Source: Candidatus Altarchaeota archaeon
GTDB lineage: Archaea; Altiarchaeota; Altiarchaeia; JAFGQM01
NCBI GenBank assembly: GCA_016935655.1
Contig: JAFGQM010000020.1
Span: 1 to 43,847 of the forward strand
Direction of reading: 5' to 3'
Length of the DNA stretch: 43,847 nt
A model generated the notes under the pieces. That model saw only the letters and a list, made by a program, of their open reading frames with translations. It had not been told where the DNA came from and did not search any database. The position numbers and the translations under genes are program-made. How positions within the stretch are numbered: the first letter of the stretch is position 1; the number at the start of each line of letters is the position of its first letter. This document shows, in pieces, positions 13,817 to 19,953 of this stretch.

Positions 13817-14092
13817 ATGTACGCACAAAGGAATATTTCGGCTGAGGGGCATTACCCTACTTTGAAAACTATGCTGATGATAGAGGAAACACTGAAGGAC
13901 GCAGATCTTGTCATCAGCAAGGCAGAGTTGATGCGCAGGCTGCCGAGAAAGGTCATGGACAGCACGATGAACGTCGCGCTTGACTATCTGGAAGACCGGG
14001 GGATGATTACCACTAGCAGGAGGGGGATTCTGTGGAGCTACAACCCAAGCCCGAAGCTGGCAAGGGCGATAGAGAGCGCGAGGGAGCTTTAA
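13817..14092 (+). CDS. Winged-helix antitoxin of RelE-type module
   Basis: The 91-residue protein contains one winged-helix domain. The helix MLMIEETLKDADLVISKAELMRRLPRKVMDSTMNVALDYLEDRG is followed by the wing MITTSRRGILWSYNP. The C-terminal helix KLARAIESAREL could contact the toxin. The gene is directly upstream of the RelE-like gene with a one-base gap between TAA and ATG, the usual antitoxin-first order. It has an inverted-repeat operator in front. The antitoxin role is inferred from this layout. Confidence 0.7.
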   Translation: MYAQRNISAEGHYPTLKTMLMIEETLKDADLVISKAELMRRLPRKVMDSTMNVALDYLEDRGMITTSRRGILWSYNPSPKLARAIESAREL

Positions 14093-14093
14093 G

Positions 14094-14489
14094 ATGAGAA
14101 TTCTGGGGAAACCTGTTCCAAAGAAACCGATAAAGGTCAAAATAGTCGGCGAGGCTGATGAGGCTTACAGTGAACTCAAGCGTGTTGTGAAGGAAGAGAT
14201 CGCGAAAGGCATCACAAGTTCTGAGAACCAGACGTTGTTGAGAGGAATCGAAAACGCCATAAAGATCTTAAAGGAGAATATACACATAGGCAGGCAGTGG
14301 GAAAAGGATCAGATCCCAAAAAAGTACATTGAGAAATACGACGTAAGGAATCTTTGGCGAATCGAGCTGCCTCTCCGCTGGAGACTTATCTACACTATGA
14401 GGTCGAGCGAAATCGAAATTATAAATCTTATCCTTGACTTCTACAACCACAAGGAATACGACAAAACATTTGGCTACAAAAAGAAGTAG
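14094..14489 (+). CDS. RelE/ParE-superfamily toxin
   Basis: The 131-residue protein fits archaeal RelE-type toxins. An N-terminal helix pair carries many Lys and Glu (AYSELKRVVKEEIAKG, LLRGIENAIKILKENIHIG), and a beta-rich C-terminal half contains NLWRIELPLRWRLIYTM and ends in LDFYNHKEYDKTFGYKKK. The conserved arginines and the Tyr/His-containing tail are where the ribonuclease site of RelE proteins lies. It would cut mRNA on the ribosome and be held by the winged-helix protein. It is the last gene of its cassette before the insertion site of element 2. Confidence 0.78.
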   Translation: MRILGKPVPKKPIKVKIVGEADEAYSELKRVVKEEIAKGITSSENQTLLRGIENAIKILKENIHIGRQWEKDQIPKKYIEKYDVRNLWRIELPLRWRLIYTMRSSEIEIINLILDFYNHKEYDKTFGYKKK

Positions 14490-14519
14490 CGTAATTACAA
14501 CTACTTCATGTCCTTAGCG

Positions 14520-14528
14520 CCTTAGGCG
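14520..14528. repeat. Target site duplication of element 2, left copy
   Basis: CCTTAGGCG directly precedes the GGCTTTGC terminus of element 2 and recurs exactly at 19074-19082, directly after the other end. A perfect 9-base direct repeat in these positions is what a transposition event leaves. Confidence 0.85.
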
Positions 14529-14531
14529 GGC

Positions 14532-14581
14532 TTTGCACCTTAAGTCTGACTTGCACCTAAAGTAGAGATTTTGCACTTAAA
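14532..14581. repeat. Three subterminal iterons at left end of element 2
   Basis: TTTGCACCTTAA (14532-14543), CTTGCACCTAAA (14550-14561) and TTTGCACTTAAA (14570-14581) are variants of one 12-base site, 18 and 20 bases apart. On the other strand they read TTAAGGTGCAAA and similar, running into GCC at the terminus exactly as in element 1. The first cargo gene stops one base inside the last iteron. Confidence 0.82.
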
Positions 14582-14582
14582 G

Positions 14583-15311
14583 TCAAGATTTATTCTTAGA
14601 ACTATGGGTAGATGCTTGTACCATATGTTTAAGGTATTTATCAAATAGCTTTACTTCCTTCTCTTTCTTTATTATATTCCTACTGCCTATTCTACCCTCA
14701 CACGACATAGCTAAGGCATAAACAGAACCTTCATCCTCTAACAAGAAACTTATGGCAGTAGCCTCAGGTAGATGCACCTTATTGCTTTTGTTAACATTTG
14801 TACCAAATCGTCCAACAGTCTTTACATTTACGTCATATTCCTTTTCCCAAACCGCTCTTATATTCGTAATCTCAGGTATTTCAGTTGCATTTCCAAAGTT
14901 GAATATTAGTGGTTCTACCCATACCTGACCAGCAGGAAGTTCTCGGAACCTGTTCAATAAATGAACTACATGAAATTTTGAGGTGAATATAAACACTAAT
15001 GAATCTTGAACTCGATAGATTATATCGAAGATTGCACGTCTTTGATACCCTTCAACAATTTGGGGGCCATTTAACAGTACTTTAACGGATTCATCTATTG
15101 TTGGGGAAAATTGGTCAACATGATAATACGTCAAACCGTTGATGGCCTTGCTTTTGGTTATCGTAGATGAAGCGATAGAGAGTTTACCCGTATTCGCGGT
15201 TTGTGTATTTAGGTCCCTTTGTTGAGGAATAACTATCTTATCAGGTAATGTGAAGTGTGAGGCCTTTAACACAGTAAAAGCGGAACCTTTAGCTGGTTCG
15301 TCATCATCCAT
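14583..15311 (-). CDS. Hypothetical cargo protein, 242 residues
   Basis: The protein is not recognised. It has no signal peptide or clear membrane helix. The middle contains alternating hydrophobic strands (FDIIYRVQDSLVFIFTSKFHVVHLLNRF, WVEPLIFNFG) and an aromatic-rich segment (LTYYHVDQFSP), which suggests an alpha/beta or beta-rich soluble fold. The tail is polar and ends THSSKNKS next to the left iterons. It is the last gene of a leftward set with the 210-residue anchored protein (45-base gap) and the wHTH gene. Cargo function, possibly defence or host interaction, is open. Confidence 0.6.
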   Translation of the reverse strand: MDDDEPAKGSAFTVLKASHFTLPDKIVIPQQRDLNTQTANTGKLSIASSTITKSKAINGLTYYHVDQFSPTIDESVKVLLNGPQIVEGYQRRAIFDIIYRVQDSLVFIFTSKFHVVHLLNRFRELPAGQVWVEPLIFNFGNATEIPEITNIRAVWEKEYDVNVKTVGRFGTNVNKSNKVHLPEATAISFLLEDEGSVYALAMSCEGRIGSRNIIKKEKEVKLFDKYLKHMVQASTHSSKNKS

Positions 15312-15355
15312 CAGAAAGATTAGAGTGTAAGCGTATATAAATGGACAACAACGTG

Positions 15356-15988
15356 TTATTTTAGAAGATTTTCAAAGCAAGTTCGCAGATCATCTCTGTT
15401 GCCAGAAGATACATTCACTCCTCTAGAGCTTACAGTTATCCTAACCTTATTTTTATCGACAAAAATTATCTCGTATTTAGCTAATTTCATGCCCTTGGGT
15501 GGTCTTACATCAACAAGTGGGAAGGGCAGGACAGCAGAAAATGAACTTAACGTTGTTTTTATACTTTTTTCATTATTTAGTTCGTTTAGTATGGCCCCCC
15601 ATTCATTAAACCTTCTATTAGCTTTTTTAAGTGTCGTTTCAACAGAATCAAGATTTATGACTGGTTTATCTGCAAATGTTAATTGTACCTTGAACTCCTC
15701 CATTCTATCGTTTTTTGCAGAGAATATAACTTTAGTTTTGTAATTCGCATCGACGGAGATAGTGTACCCTCTTAGCTTGAATACACCAAAAAGAGCATTC
15801 TTCACTTTCTCTAAATCGCTTTTGTCTGCATCGATTTCATTTTCTAGCGTGAAAATAAATTCTTCTCCAGAATAGTAGGCATATTTTCTTTTAATCCAAT
15901 TATTTATTTTAAATTTATTTTCAACTATTGCTCCGGCAAGAAAGAGTACAATATCAGCACCCAGAGTTATTGCACCCCACTCATCCAT
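15356..15988 (-). CDS. Hypothetical cargo protein with N-terminal membrane segment
   Basis: The 210-residue protein has one hydrophobic segment at about residues 7-22 (ITLGADIVLFLAGAIV), then a basic stretch and a soluble mixed domain. The latter holds ASP/LYS-rich helices (EIDADKSDLEKVKNALFGVFKL) and strands (YKTKVIFSAK, KYEIIFVDKNKVRITVSSRG). It is not recognised. The start overlaps the 3' end of the wHTH gene by 8 bases, so both come from one message under the palindrome at 16232. Confidence 0.6.
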   Translation of the reverse strand: MDEWGAITLGADIVLFLAGAIVENKFKINNWIKRKYAYYSGEEFIFTLENEIDADKSDLEKVKNALFGVFKLRGYTISVDANYKTKVIFSAKNDRMEEFKVQLTFADKPVINLDSVETTLKKANRRFNEWGAILNELNNEKSIKTTLSSFSAVLPFPLVDVRPPKGMKLAKYEIIFVDKNKVRITVSSRGVNVSSGNRDDLRTCFENLLK

Positions 15989-16223
15989 TTTTTGTAGTAA
16001 ACAATAATGCTCTTCGTTTTCGGTTTACCTCAACTGTTTCGTCTACAATACCCATCTTAGTCTTAATTTTACCTTCTTTCTCAAGCTCTGCGACTGCCTT
16101 TTTGAAGGTATTTGGGTTCAGATTGAGTTCCTTTGTTATCTTATTTCGCCAAAGGTCTTCACCCTTATTTTCGTACTTCTTGACGAGTTTCAGTATATCC
16201 TTTTTAGCGTCTTTTACGGACAT
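15981..16223 (-). CDS. Winged-helix regulator of element 2
   Basis: The 80-residue protein reads as one winged-helix domain: helix DILKLVKKYENKGEDLWRNKITKELNLNPNTFKKAVAELEKEGKI followed by the wing KTKMGIVDETVEVNRKRRALLF. It is the first gene of the leftward operon. A perfect 18-base palindrome lies 8 bases before its start, which suggests self-repression. The 9-base half-site TAAGTGTAT of that palindrome region also occurs before the transposase gene, so it may control both. Confidence 0.68.
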   Translation of the reverse strand: MSVKDAKKDILKLVKKYENKGEDLWRNKITKELNLNPNTFKKAVAELEKEGKIKTKMGIVDETVEVNRKRRALLFTTKNG

Positions 16224-16231
16224 TATTGTTT

Positions 16232-16249
16232 GTGTATAATATTATACAC
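16232..16249. promoter_or_regulatory. 18-base perfect palindrome before the wHTH operon
   Basis: GTGTATAATATTATACAC is a perfect palindrome that includes the TATA region of the leftward operon. The adjoining word ATACACTTA (16244-16252) is the reverse complement of TAAGTGTAT found again at 16354-16362 upstream of the transposase. Confidence 0.6.
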
Positions 16250-16353
16250 TTATTGCTTAAAAATGCGTAAAACATGAAGCAGTCGGTCTATAGGCATTTT
16301 AATATGGCTACTGCTATCGGTTTTAGGTATTTATATAGGAGTAACTTCTAATA

Positions 16354-16377
16354 TAAGTGTATGTGATACAACACTTA
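16354..16377 (+). promoter_or_regulatory. Inverted repeat upstream of the transposase gene
   Basis: TAAGTGT (16354-16360) and ACACTTA (16371-16377) are perfect 7-base arms with a 10-base spacer, 20 bases before the transposase ATG. The arms match the half-site of the palindrome at 16232, so the same regulator may act on both promoters. Confidence 0.5.
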
Positions 16378-16396
16378 CACTAGATAGGTGAAAGGA

Positions 16397-17629
16397 ATGA
16401 ACCAAGAACTTCAAAATCCGAGGGAAATAAGGGGGCTTGAGATAGCCCAAAAGGGCGGTATAAAGCAGATAGACATGAACAAGTACCTAGTGCCGTCCCA
16501 ATACGGCAATGGGGCGTACAAGGTAGATTTGGGGGAGCTTGAGCCTACTTGCTCATGCCCAGACTTTGAGACACGGCATCACGATATTAAGCAATGCAAG
16601 CATATAATCGCTGTCTCGTACTTCCTCAAGTTCGAGAAGGACAGACTAGGCAACACGACTGTAACGCAGGTCAAAAAGGTTACCTACTCGCAGGACTGGA
16701 AGGCTTATAATCAAGCACAGACGCAGGAGATAACCCTGTTTGACGAACTGCTCAAAGACCTGGTAATAGCCGTCCCAGAGCCAGAGATGAAGACAGGTAG
16801 GCCGAGAAAAAGCCTGAGAGACGACCTGTTCTGCTCGATACAGAAGGTCTATAGCCAGCTATCCCAGAGAAGGGCGCACACCCTTTACCGCAATGCGGGG
16901 GAGAGGGAACAGATTGACAACATACCTCATTTCAACAGGATCGGCAGGGCACTCAACAGGGAGGACGTAACGCCGATTTTGCACGACCTCCTTAAACTAT
17001 CAGCACTACCTCTAAGGAGCGTTGAAACACAGTTTGCGGTGGATTCAAGCGGGTTCAGGACTACGCAGTTCGGGGAGTATTGCAGGGAGAAACACAAGAC
17101 CAAGCAACAGCACAGGTGGGTGAAGGCTCATATAATAGTCGGCGTTAAGACCAACGTGATAACTTCCGCTGGGATAACTGAGGAATACGGGGCAGACTGC
17201 CCCCAATTCGAGCCGTTAGTCAAGGCAACGCATGAAAACGGGTTCTCCTTAAAAGAGGTATCGGCTGATAAGGGCTATGTCAGCAGGGATAACTTAGCTT
17301 TAGTGGATGAATTAGGCGGTGTCCCCTACATACCGTTTAAGGAGAACAGCAGGGGCACTAGAACAAGGGGAAGTTCGCCTATCTGGAAGAAGATGTACTA
17401 CTTGTTCCAGTATCGCAACGAGGAATTTATGGCCCACTACCACAAGCGGAGCAACGTGGAGACGGTATTCCAGATGGTCAAAGCCAAGTTCGGGGATAAG
17501 TTGAAATCAAAGAACAAGGTAGCTCAAGAGAACGAATTGCTGTGTAAGCTGATAGCTCATAACATCTGCGTGTTGATTCAAGAGATGCACGAATTGGGGA
17601 TTCAACCAGATTTTTATCCCTTAACTTAG
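16397..17629 (+). CDS. SWIM zinc-finger DDE transposase (intact)
   Basis: The 410-residue protein has an N-terminal SWIM zinc finger with C52, C54, C67 and H69 (CSCPDFETRHHDIKQCKH) and a DDE catalytic domain of IS4/IS5-like type. The likely catalytic residues are D216 (AVDSSGF), D291 (SADKGY) and E355 (RSNVETVF). The SWIM finger would help bind the iterons at the element ends. GGTGAAAGGA directly before ATG 16397 is a good ribosome site; a GTG at 16388 is an alternative. The copy at 418-1658 is clearly homologous through most of the length but frameshifted. SWIM fingers are best known from Mutator-like transposases, which also make 9-bp duplications; that parallel is suggestive only. Confidence 0.88.
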   Translation: MNQELQNPREIRGLEIAQKGGIKQIDMNKYLVPSQYGNGAYKVDLGELEPTCSCPDFETRHHDIKQCKHIIAVSYFLKFEKDRLGNTTVTQVKKVTYSQDWKAYNQAQTQEITLFDELLKDLVIAVPEPEMKTGRPRKSLRDDLFCSIQKVYSQLSQRRAHTLYRNAGEREQIDNIPHFNRIGRALNREDVTPILHDLLKLSALPLRSVETQFAVDSSGFRTTQFGEYCREKHKTKQQHRWVKAHIIVGVKTNVITSAGITEEYGADCPQFEPLVKATHENGFSLKEVSADKGYVSRDNLALVDELGGVPYIPFKENSRGTRTRGSSPIWKKMYYLFQYRNEEFMAHYHKRSNVETVFQMVKAKFGDKLKSKNKVAQENELLCKLIAHNICVLIQEMHELGIQPDFYPLT

Positions 17630-17639
17630 AAACATGTAG

Positions 17640-17795
17640 GTGGACAACAAGGGTGAACAAAAAAGTCAGAAAAAGAAACGTCTGGAACTAATTATTGGTC
17701 TGCTTATGCTATTAGTCCTAGTGGGTGCGATAATAAATGTGGTTTCTCTTGTTATGGGCGTTATTCCAACCAGTCTTATTCCAATACCAATATGA
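17640..17795 (+). CDS. Small single-pass membrane protein
   Basis: The 51-residue frame starts at GTG 17640 (DNKGEQKSQKKKRLEL) and has one long hydrophobic helix (about residues 18-43) followed by PTSLIPIPI. A second hydrophobic, in-line segment follows the stop in another frame (to about 17845), so a longer original protein may have been shortened. The family is not recognised. It follows the transposase by 10 bases and may be co-transcribed. Confidence 0.4.
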   Translation: MDNKGEQKSQKKKRLELIIGLLMLLVLVGAIINVVSLVMGVIPTSLIPIPI

Positions 17796-17876
17796 TTGTT
17801 GATTGTAGTAATATTTATCCTAATGTTGGTTAGAAAAAGACTCTAAGTAACGTCAATTTTCGATGGGATTCTGAAA

Positions 17877-18161
17877 ATGAATTCAAATGGGATGGTTCAA
17901 AGGAGTTTTGTAGATCAAAGAAAAGATTTAGAGATACCCATTGGTAGATTTAGATTGGACTCTTCAAGGCCAACTCCTGGACTCTTGTACTTTCCCCATA
18001 ACGTGAATAGTTGTCACTTTCATTGGTATGTGGATAGAGATACTAGGAGGATTCAAGCGGTAGTAACGCAAGAGACTCCTAAAAACCATAGACCCCTCAA
18101 TCTATCATTTTCAGATTTTGAGGGAGCTTTAATTAGTAGAGTTCTGCGGAGAGGGGGTTAA
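17877..18161 (+). CDS. Hypothetical cargo protein, 94 residues
   Basis: The protein starts MNSNGMVQRSFVDQRKD and contains the stretch NVNSCHFHWYVDRDTRRIQAVVTQETPKNHRP, rich in His, Trp and Arg with beta-strand character, then a helix ending in VLRRGG. It is soluble and basic. The family is not recognised. It is one of five short rightward genes between transposase and right end of element 2. Confidence 0.45.
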   Translation: MNSNGMVQRSFVDQRKDLEIPIGRFRLDSSRPTPGLLYFPHNVNSCHFHWYVDRDTRRIQAVVTQETPKNHRPLNLSFSDFEGALISRVLRRGG

Positions 18162-18201
18162 TTGTTTTTTATCTTACACCTTGTAGTATAAACCACTTAG
18201 A

Positions 18202-18399
18202 ATGGACCGTGATATTCAGATTAACAGAGCATTGATTCTGATAACACTCGGGTTGGTTCTACAAAATAGTGTCTTTCTAATGGACATAAATAGCAAAATT
18301 TATAGTGAATTCTCGCCACCTTTTAATTTCTTCCAGTTTATATTTGGTTCCGCCATAGTTCTCTATGGAATCTGGCTCCTTGTCATGAAAAGAAAATGA
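18202..18399 (+). CDS. Small two-helix membrane protein
   Basis: The 65-residue protein has hydrophobic segments at about residues 7-25 and 40-60 and ends in MKRK. TTAGA and an AT-rich promoter-like stretch lie upstream. The stop overlaps the start of the next membrane protein (ATGA), so the pair is translated together and may form one complex. It is not recognised. Confidence 0.5.
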   Translation: MDRDIQINRALILITLGLVLQNSVFLMDINSKIYSEFSPPFNFFQFIFGSAIVLYGIWLLVMKRK

Positions 18400-18899
18400 A
18401 CAATTTATCCAAGTTTATCTTTATTGTCCCTATAATCGCCTTAGTTTTGATGTGGTCTTTGTCTCTGTTTTATTCTGGCTATCATAGAGTAACAGCTGTA
18501 GTCCCTACATTAGATGAATATTCTAGACATTACGCTAGTGTTGGAGTAACGTATTTAACATTGGCGTTCTTCATTTGGGTAGGCATAGCCATTGTGTGTT
18601 TTGGATTTACTATCACTCATCGAAATGGCAGAAAAGCAGCATTTTCGCCGAGAACGAAGGATGCTTTTTCTCATTTTCTTACAAGGATAAAAAATTTCTC
18701 TGGAGAAGAGGAGGAGTTCAAGCACATATTTGACGGGATAAGGAAGGATGTTAGAGAAGGCAAGGATGTGGATATTAAAGAACTTAAAAATGCCTTTGAC
18801 GAGTTATGGGCAAAAATAAGTGTATGTGCCGTAATTAGTAAGAGTGTTAAGGGGTCTGCCCTTGAGCGTGAATGTGTTAAAGAGAAAAATTTAAAATGA
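18396..18899 (+). CDS. Membrane protein with cytoplasmic helical tail
   Basis: The 167-residue protein has two hydrophobic segments (about residues 7-24 and 50-72). A soluble, mostly helical tail follows (NFSGEEEEFKHIFDGIRKDVREGKDVDIKELKNAFDELWAKI), acidic then basic, that could form a coiled coil. It overlaps its neighbours on both sides by ATGA, which makes a tight three-gene unit with the 65-residue membrane protein and the small zinc-finger protein. No family is recognised; a membrane-bound sensor or effector is conceivable. Confidence 0.55.
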   Translation: MNNLSKFIFIVPIIALVLMWSLSLFYSGYHRVTAVVPTLDEYSRHYASVGVTYLTLAFFIWVGIAIVCFGFTITHRNGRKAAFSPRTKDAFSHFLTRIKNFSGEEEEFKHIFDGIRKDVREGKDVDIKELKNAFDELWAKISVCAVISKSVKGSALERECVKEKNLK

Positions 18900-19006
18900 A
18901 ATTTATATGCCAAAAATGTGGAGAGAGTATATCTGGGACTAACCCACAGATATTTGAGATTAATAAGGCAGAGCATCTAAAGAAACATGAGCGAAATGGT
19001 TATTGA
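18896..19006 (+). CDS. Very small zinc-finger-like protein
   Basis: The 36-residue frame starts MKFICQKCGESISG and ends EHLKKHERNGY. CQKC and two histidines (EHLKKH) 20-25 residues later give a C2H2-like spacing. Its ATG overlaps the stop of the upstream membrane protein. It would be the last cargo gene, ending 4 bases before the right-end repeats. Confidence 0.5.
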   Translation: MKFICQKCGESISGTNPQIFEINKAEHLKKHERNGY

Positions 19007-19009
19007 ATT

Positions 19010-19073
19010 CTGCATCAAAAGTCTTGCGTCTGCATCAAAAGGTGACTAAAAGAGGGGGTTATGATGCAAAGCT
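19010..19073. repeat. Right-end repeats of element 2
   Basis: CTGCATCAAAAG occurs at 19010-19021 and 19030-19041, 20 bases apart. The terminal motif TTATGATGCAAA is at 19059-19070, followed by GCT. The first two are inverted relative to the terminal one (shared word TGATGCA), so this end is built differently from the left end although the parts are alike. Confidence 0.7.
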
Positions 19074-19082
19074 CCTTAGGCG
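19074..19082. repeat. Target site duplication of element 2, right copy
   Basis: CCTTAGGCG, identical to 14520-14528, immediately follows the terminal TGCAAAGCT of element 2. Confidence 0.85.
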
Positions 19083-19130
19083 CGTAAATTTTTCTTTGTT
19101 GTTTCCTTAAATGCTAGGTGTTTCCAAGAT

Positions 19131-19247
19131 GGTTTCAACAGAAAACTGTAAACCCTTGGAGAACCCAGAACAGAAAACCCGAAACCCTTCTTTCCGGGAG
19201 GCGGGATTTTTTCTACTCGCGGTCTACGGTTTTCAGTTTGCCCGCCG
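19131..19247 (+). repeat. Attachment-like repeat unit, copy 3
   Basis: The unit opens with a hairpin region GGTTT..ACAGAAAACTGT.AAACC (19131-19154), then GAACCCAGAACAGAAAACCC, the tRNA-Tyr core CCGGGAGGCGGGATTTT (19194-19210) and the tail GGTCTACGGTTTTCAGTTTG ending GCCCGCCG (19240-19247). TTCCTTAAATGCTAGG upstream (19103-19118) resembles the inverted repeat before copy 2. The tail overlaps the last ~12 codons of the leftward gene at 19213. Confidence 0.8.
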
Positions 19248-19953
19248 GCTTTTTCCTCCTAACCTTCACAAGGGCTAGGGCTAAGAGCAGAATTACGATT
19301 ATCACTATCAGGGCGATTAAGTAAACTGTATTGTTCTCACCAGCCTTTGGGGGGGTTGTGGGTGTGATTCCAGTATCCGAGGCTGGCTTAGAAGCGGTTT
19401 CGCAGTCGGGGTCGTACCCCTCTTCGCAGTCCGGGTCGCAGCGATCGTCCTCTTTGTAGTCGCAATTCCCGTCCGCTATCCCTGTCGTACAGTCCTCGCA
19501 GTTCATGACGTTCTCGCCTGGGTCGCACTTTCCGTCAGGCACGCACCTCACCAGCACCTGGCCACTCTCGCCGTAGCTGATGCCCTTCCCACGTACTATC
19601 GTAGGGGGGAATCCAAACAGTCCGGGGGAAGTGGGCCTTAGTATATAACTCAAAGTCTCGGAGCTGCCCGGTCCCACGCTAAGGTTCCACTCAAGGTATT
19701 CCACAGACAGCCCCCCCCACATCTTGACCTTCGGCGCCTTCGGCTCGACATATTCGGCTGGCATGAAGACCCTCTCCTCCACCGCAATATCCTCCGACAC
19801 AGTACCGCTATTGGAGATATTGATCCTTACTACCAGCGGGCTCCCCTCGAACACCTCATCCGGTAGCGACCGCTCAAGGGAGACCTGGGCCGCTGCAGCT
19901 GGAAGGACCAAGAGAGCTGCTATTATTCCGATGATTATCAGCTTAGCATCCAT
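19213..19953 (-). CDS. Exported protein with cysteine repeats and C-terminal membrane anchor
   Basis: The 246-residue protein has a signal peptide (MDAKLIIIGIIAALLVLPAAAAQ) and a beta-rich domain like those in S-layer or alpha-macroglobulin-type linkers (RSLPDEVFEGSPLVVRINISNSG...). A cysteine region follows with CVPDGKCDPGENVMNCEDC and a DCEEGYDPDC repeat, then a Pro/Thr linker and a hydrophobic helix (about 207-230) before a basic tail. It would sit on the cell surface. The final residues GKLKTVDRE are read from repeat copy 3. The start overlaps the 3' end of the upstream exported protein by 11 bases, so both are one operon. Confidence 0.7.
   Translation of the reverse strand: MDAKLIIIGIIAALLVLPAAAAQVSLERSLPDEVFEGSPLVVRINISNSGTVSEDIAVEERVFMPAEYVEPKAPKVKMWGGLSVEYLEWNLSVGPGSSETLSYILRPTSPGLFGFPPTIVRGKGISYGESGQVLVRCVPDGKCDPGENVMNCEDCTTGIADGNCDYKEDDRCDPDCEEGYDPDCETASKPASDTGITPTTPPKAGENNTVYLIALIVIIVILLLALALVKVRRKKPAGKLKTVDRE

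Larger units (their letters stand above)
14529..19073. mobile_element. Element 2: 4545-bp cargo transposon with SWIM-DDE transposase
   Basis: The element starts GGCTTTGCA and ends TGCAAAGCT, an 8-9-bp terminal inverted repeat with one mismatch at the outermost base. It is flanked by the 9-base duplication CCTTAGGCG. Inside each end are repeated motifs built on the same terminal word; the left end has the same three-site spacing as element 1. It carries one intact transposase in the middle, three genes read leftward on one side and five short genes read rightward on the other. Its DNA is more AT-rich than the surroundings. Its removal rejoins the wHTH-RelE cassette to repeat copy 3. No known IS family is recognised with this layout. 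Confidence 0.85.

Noticed and set aside
12726..19247. The tRNA-derived repeat units as a CRISPR array.
   Set aside because: Spacing ranges from 0.9 to 5.5 kb with whole operons between units, and the core is the end of a tRNA gene.
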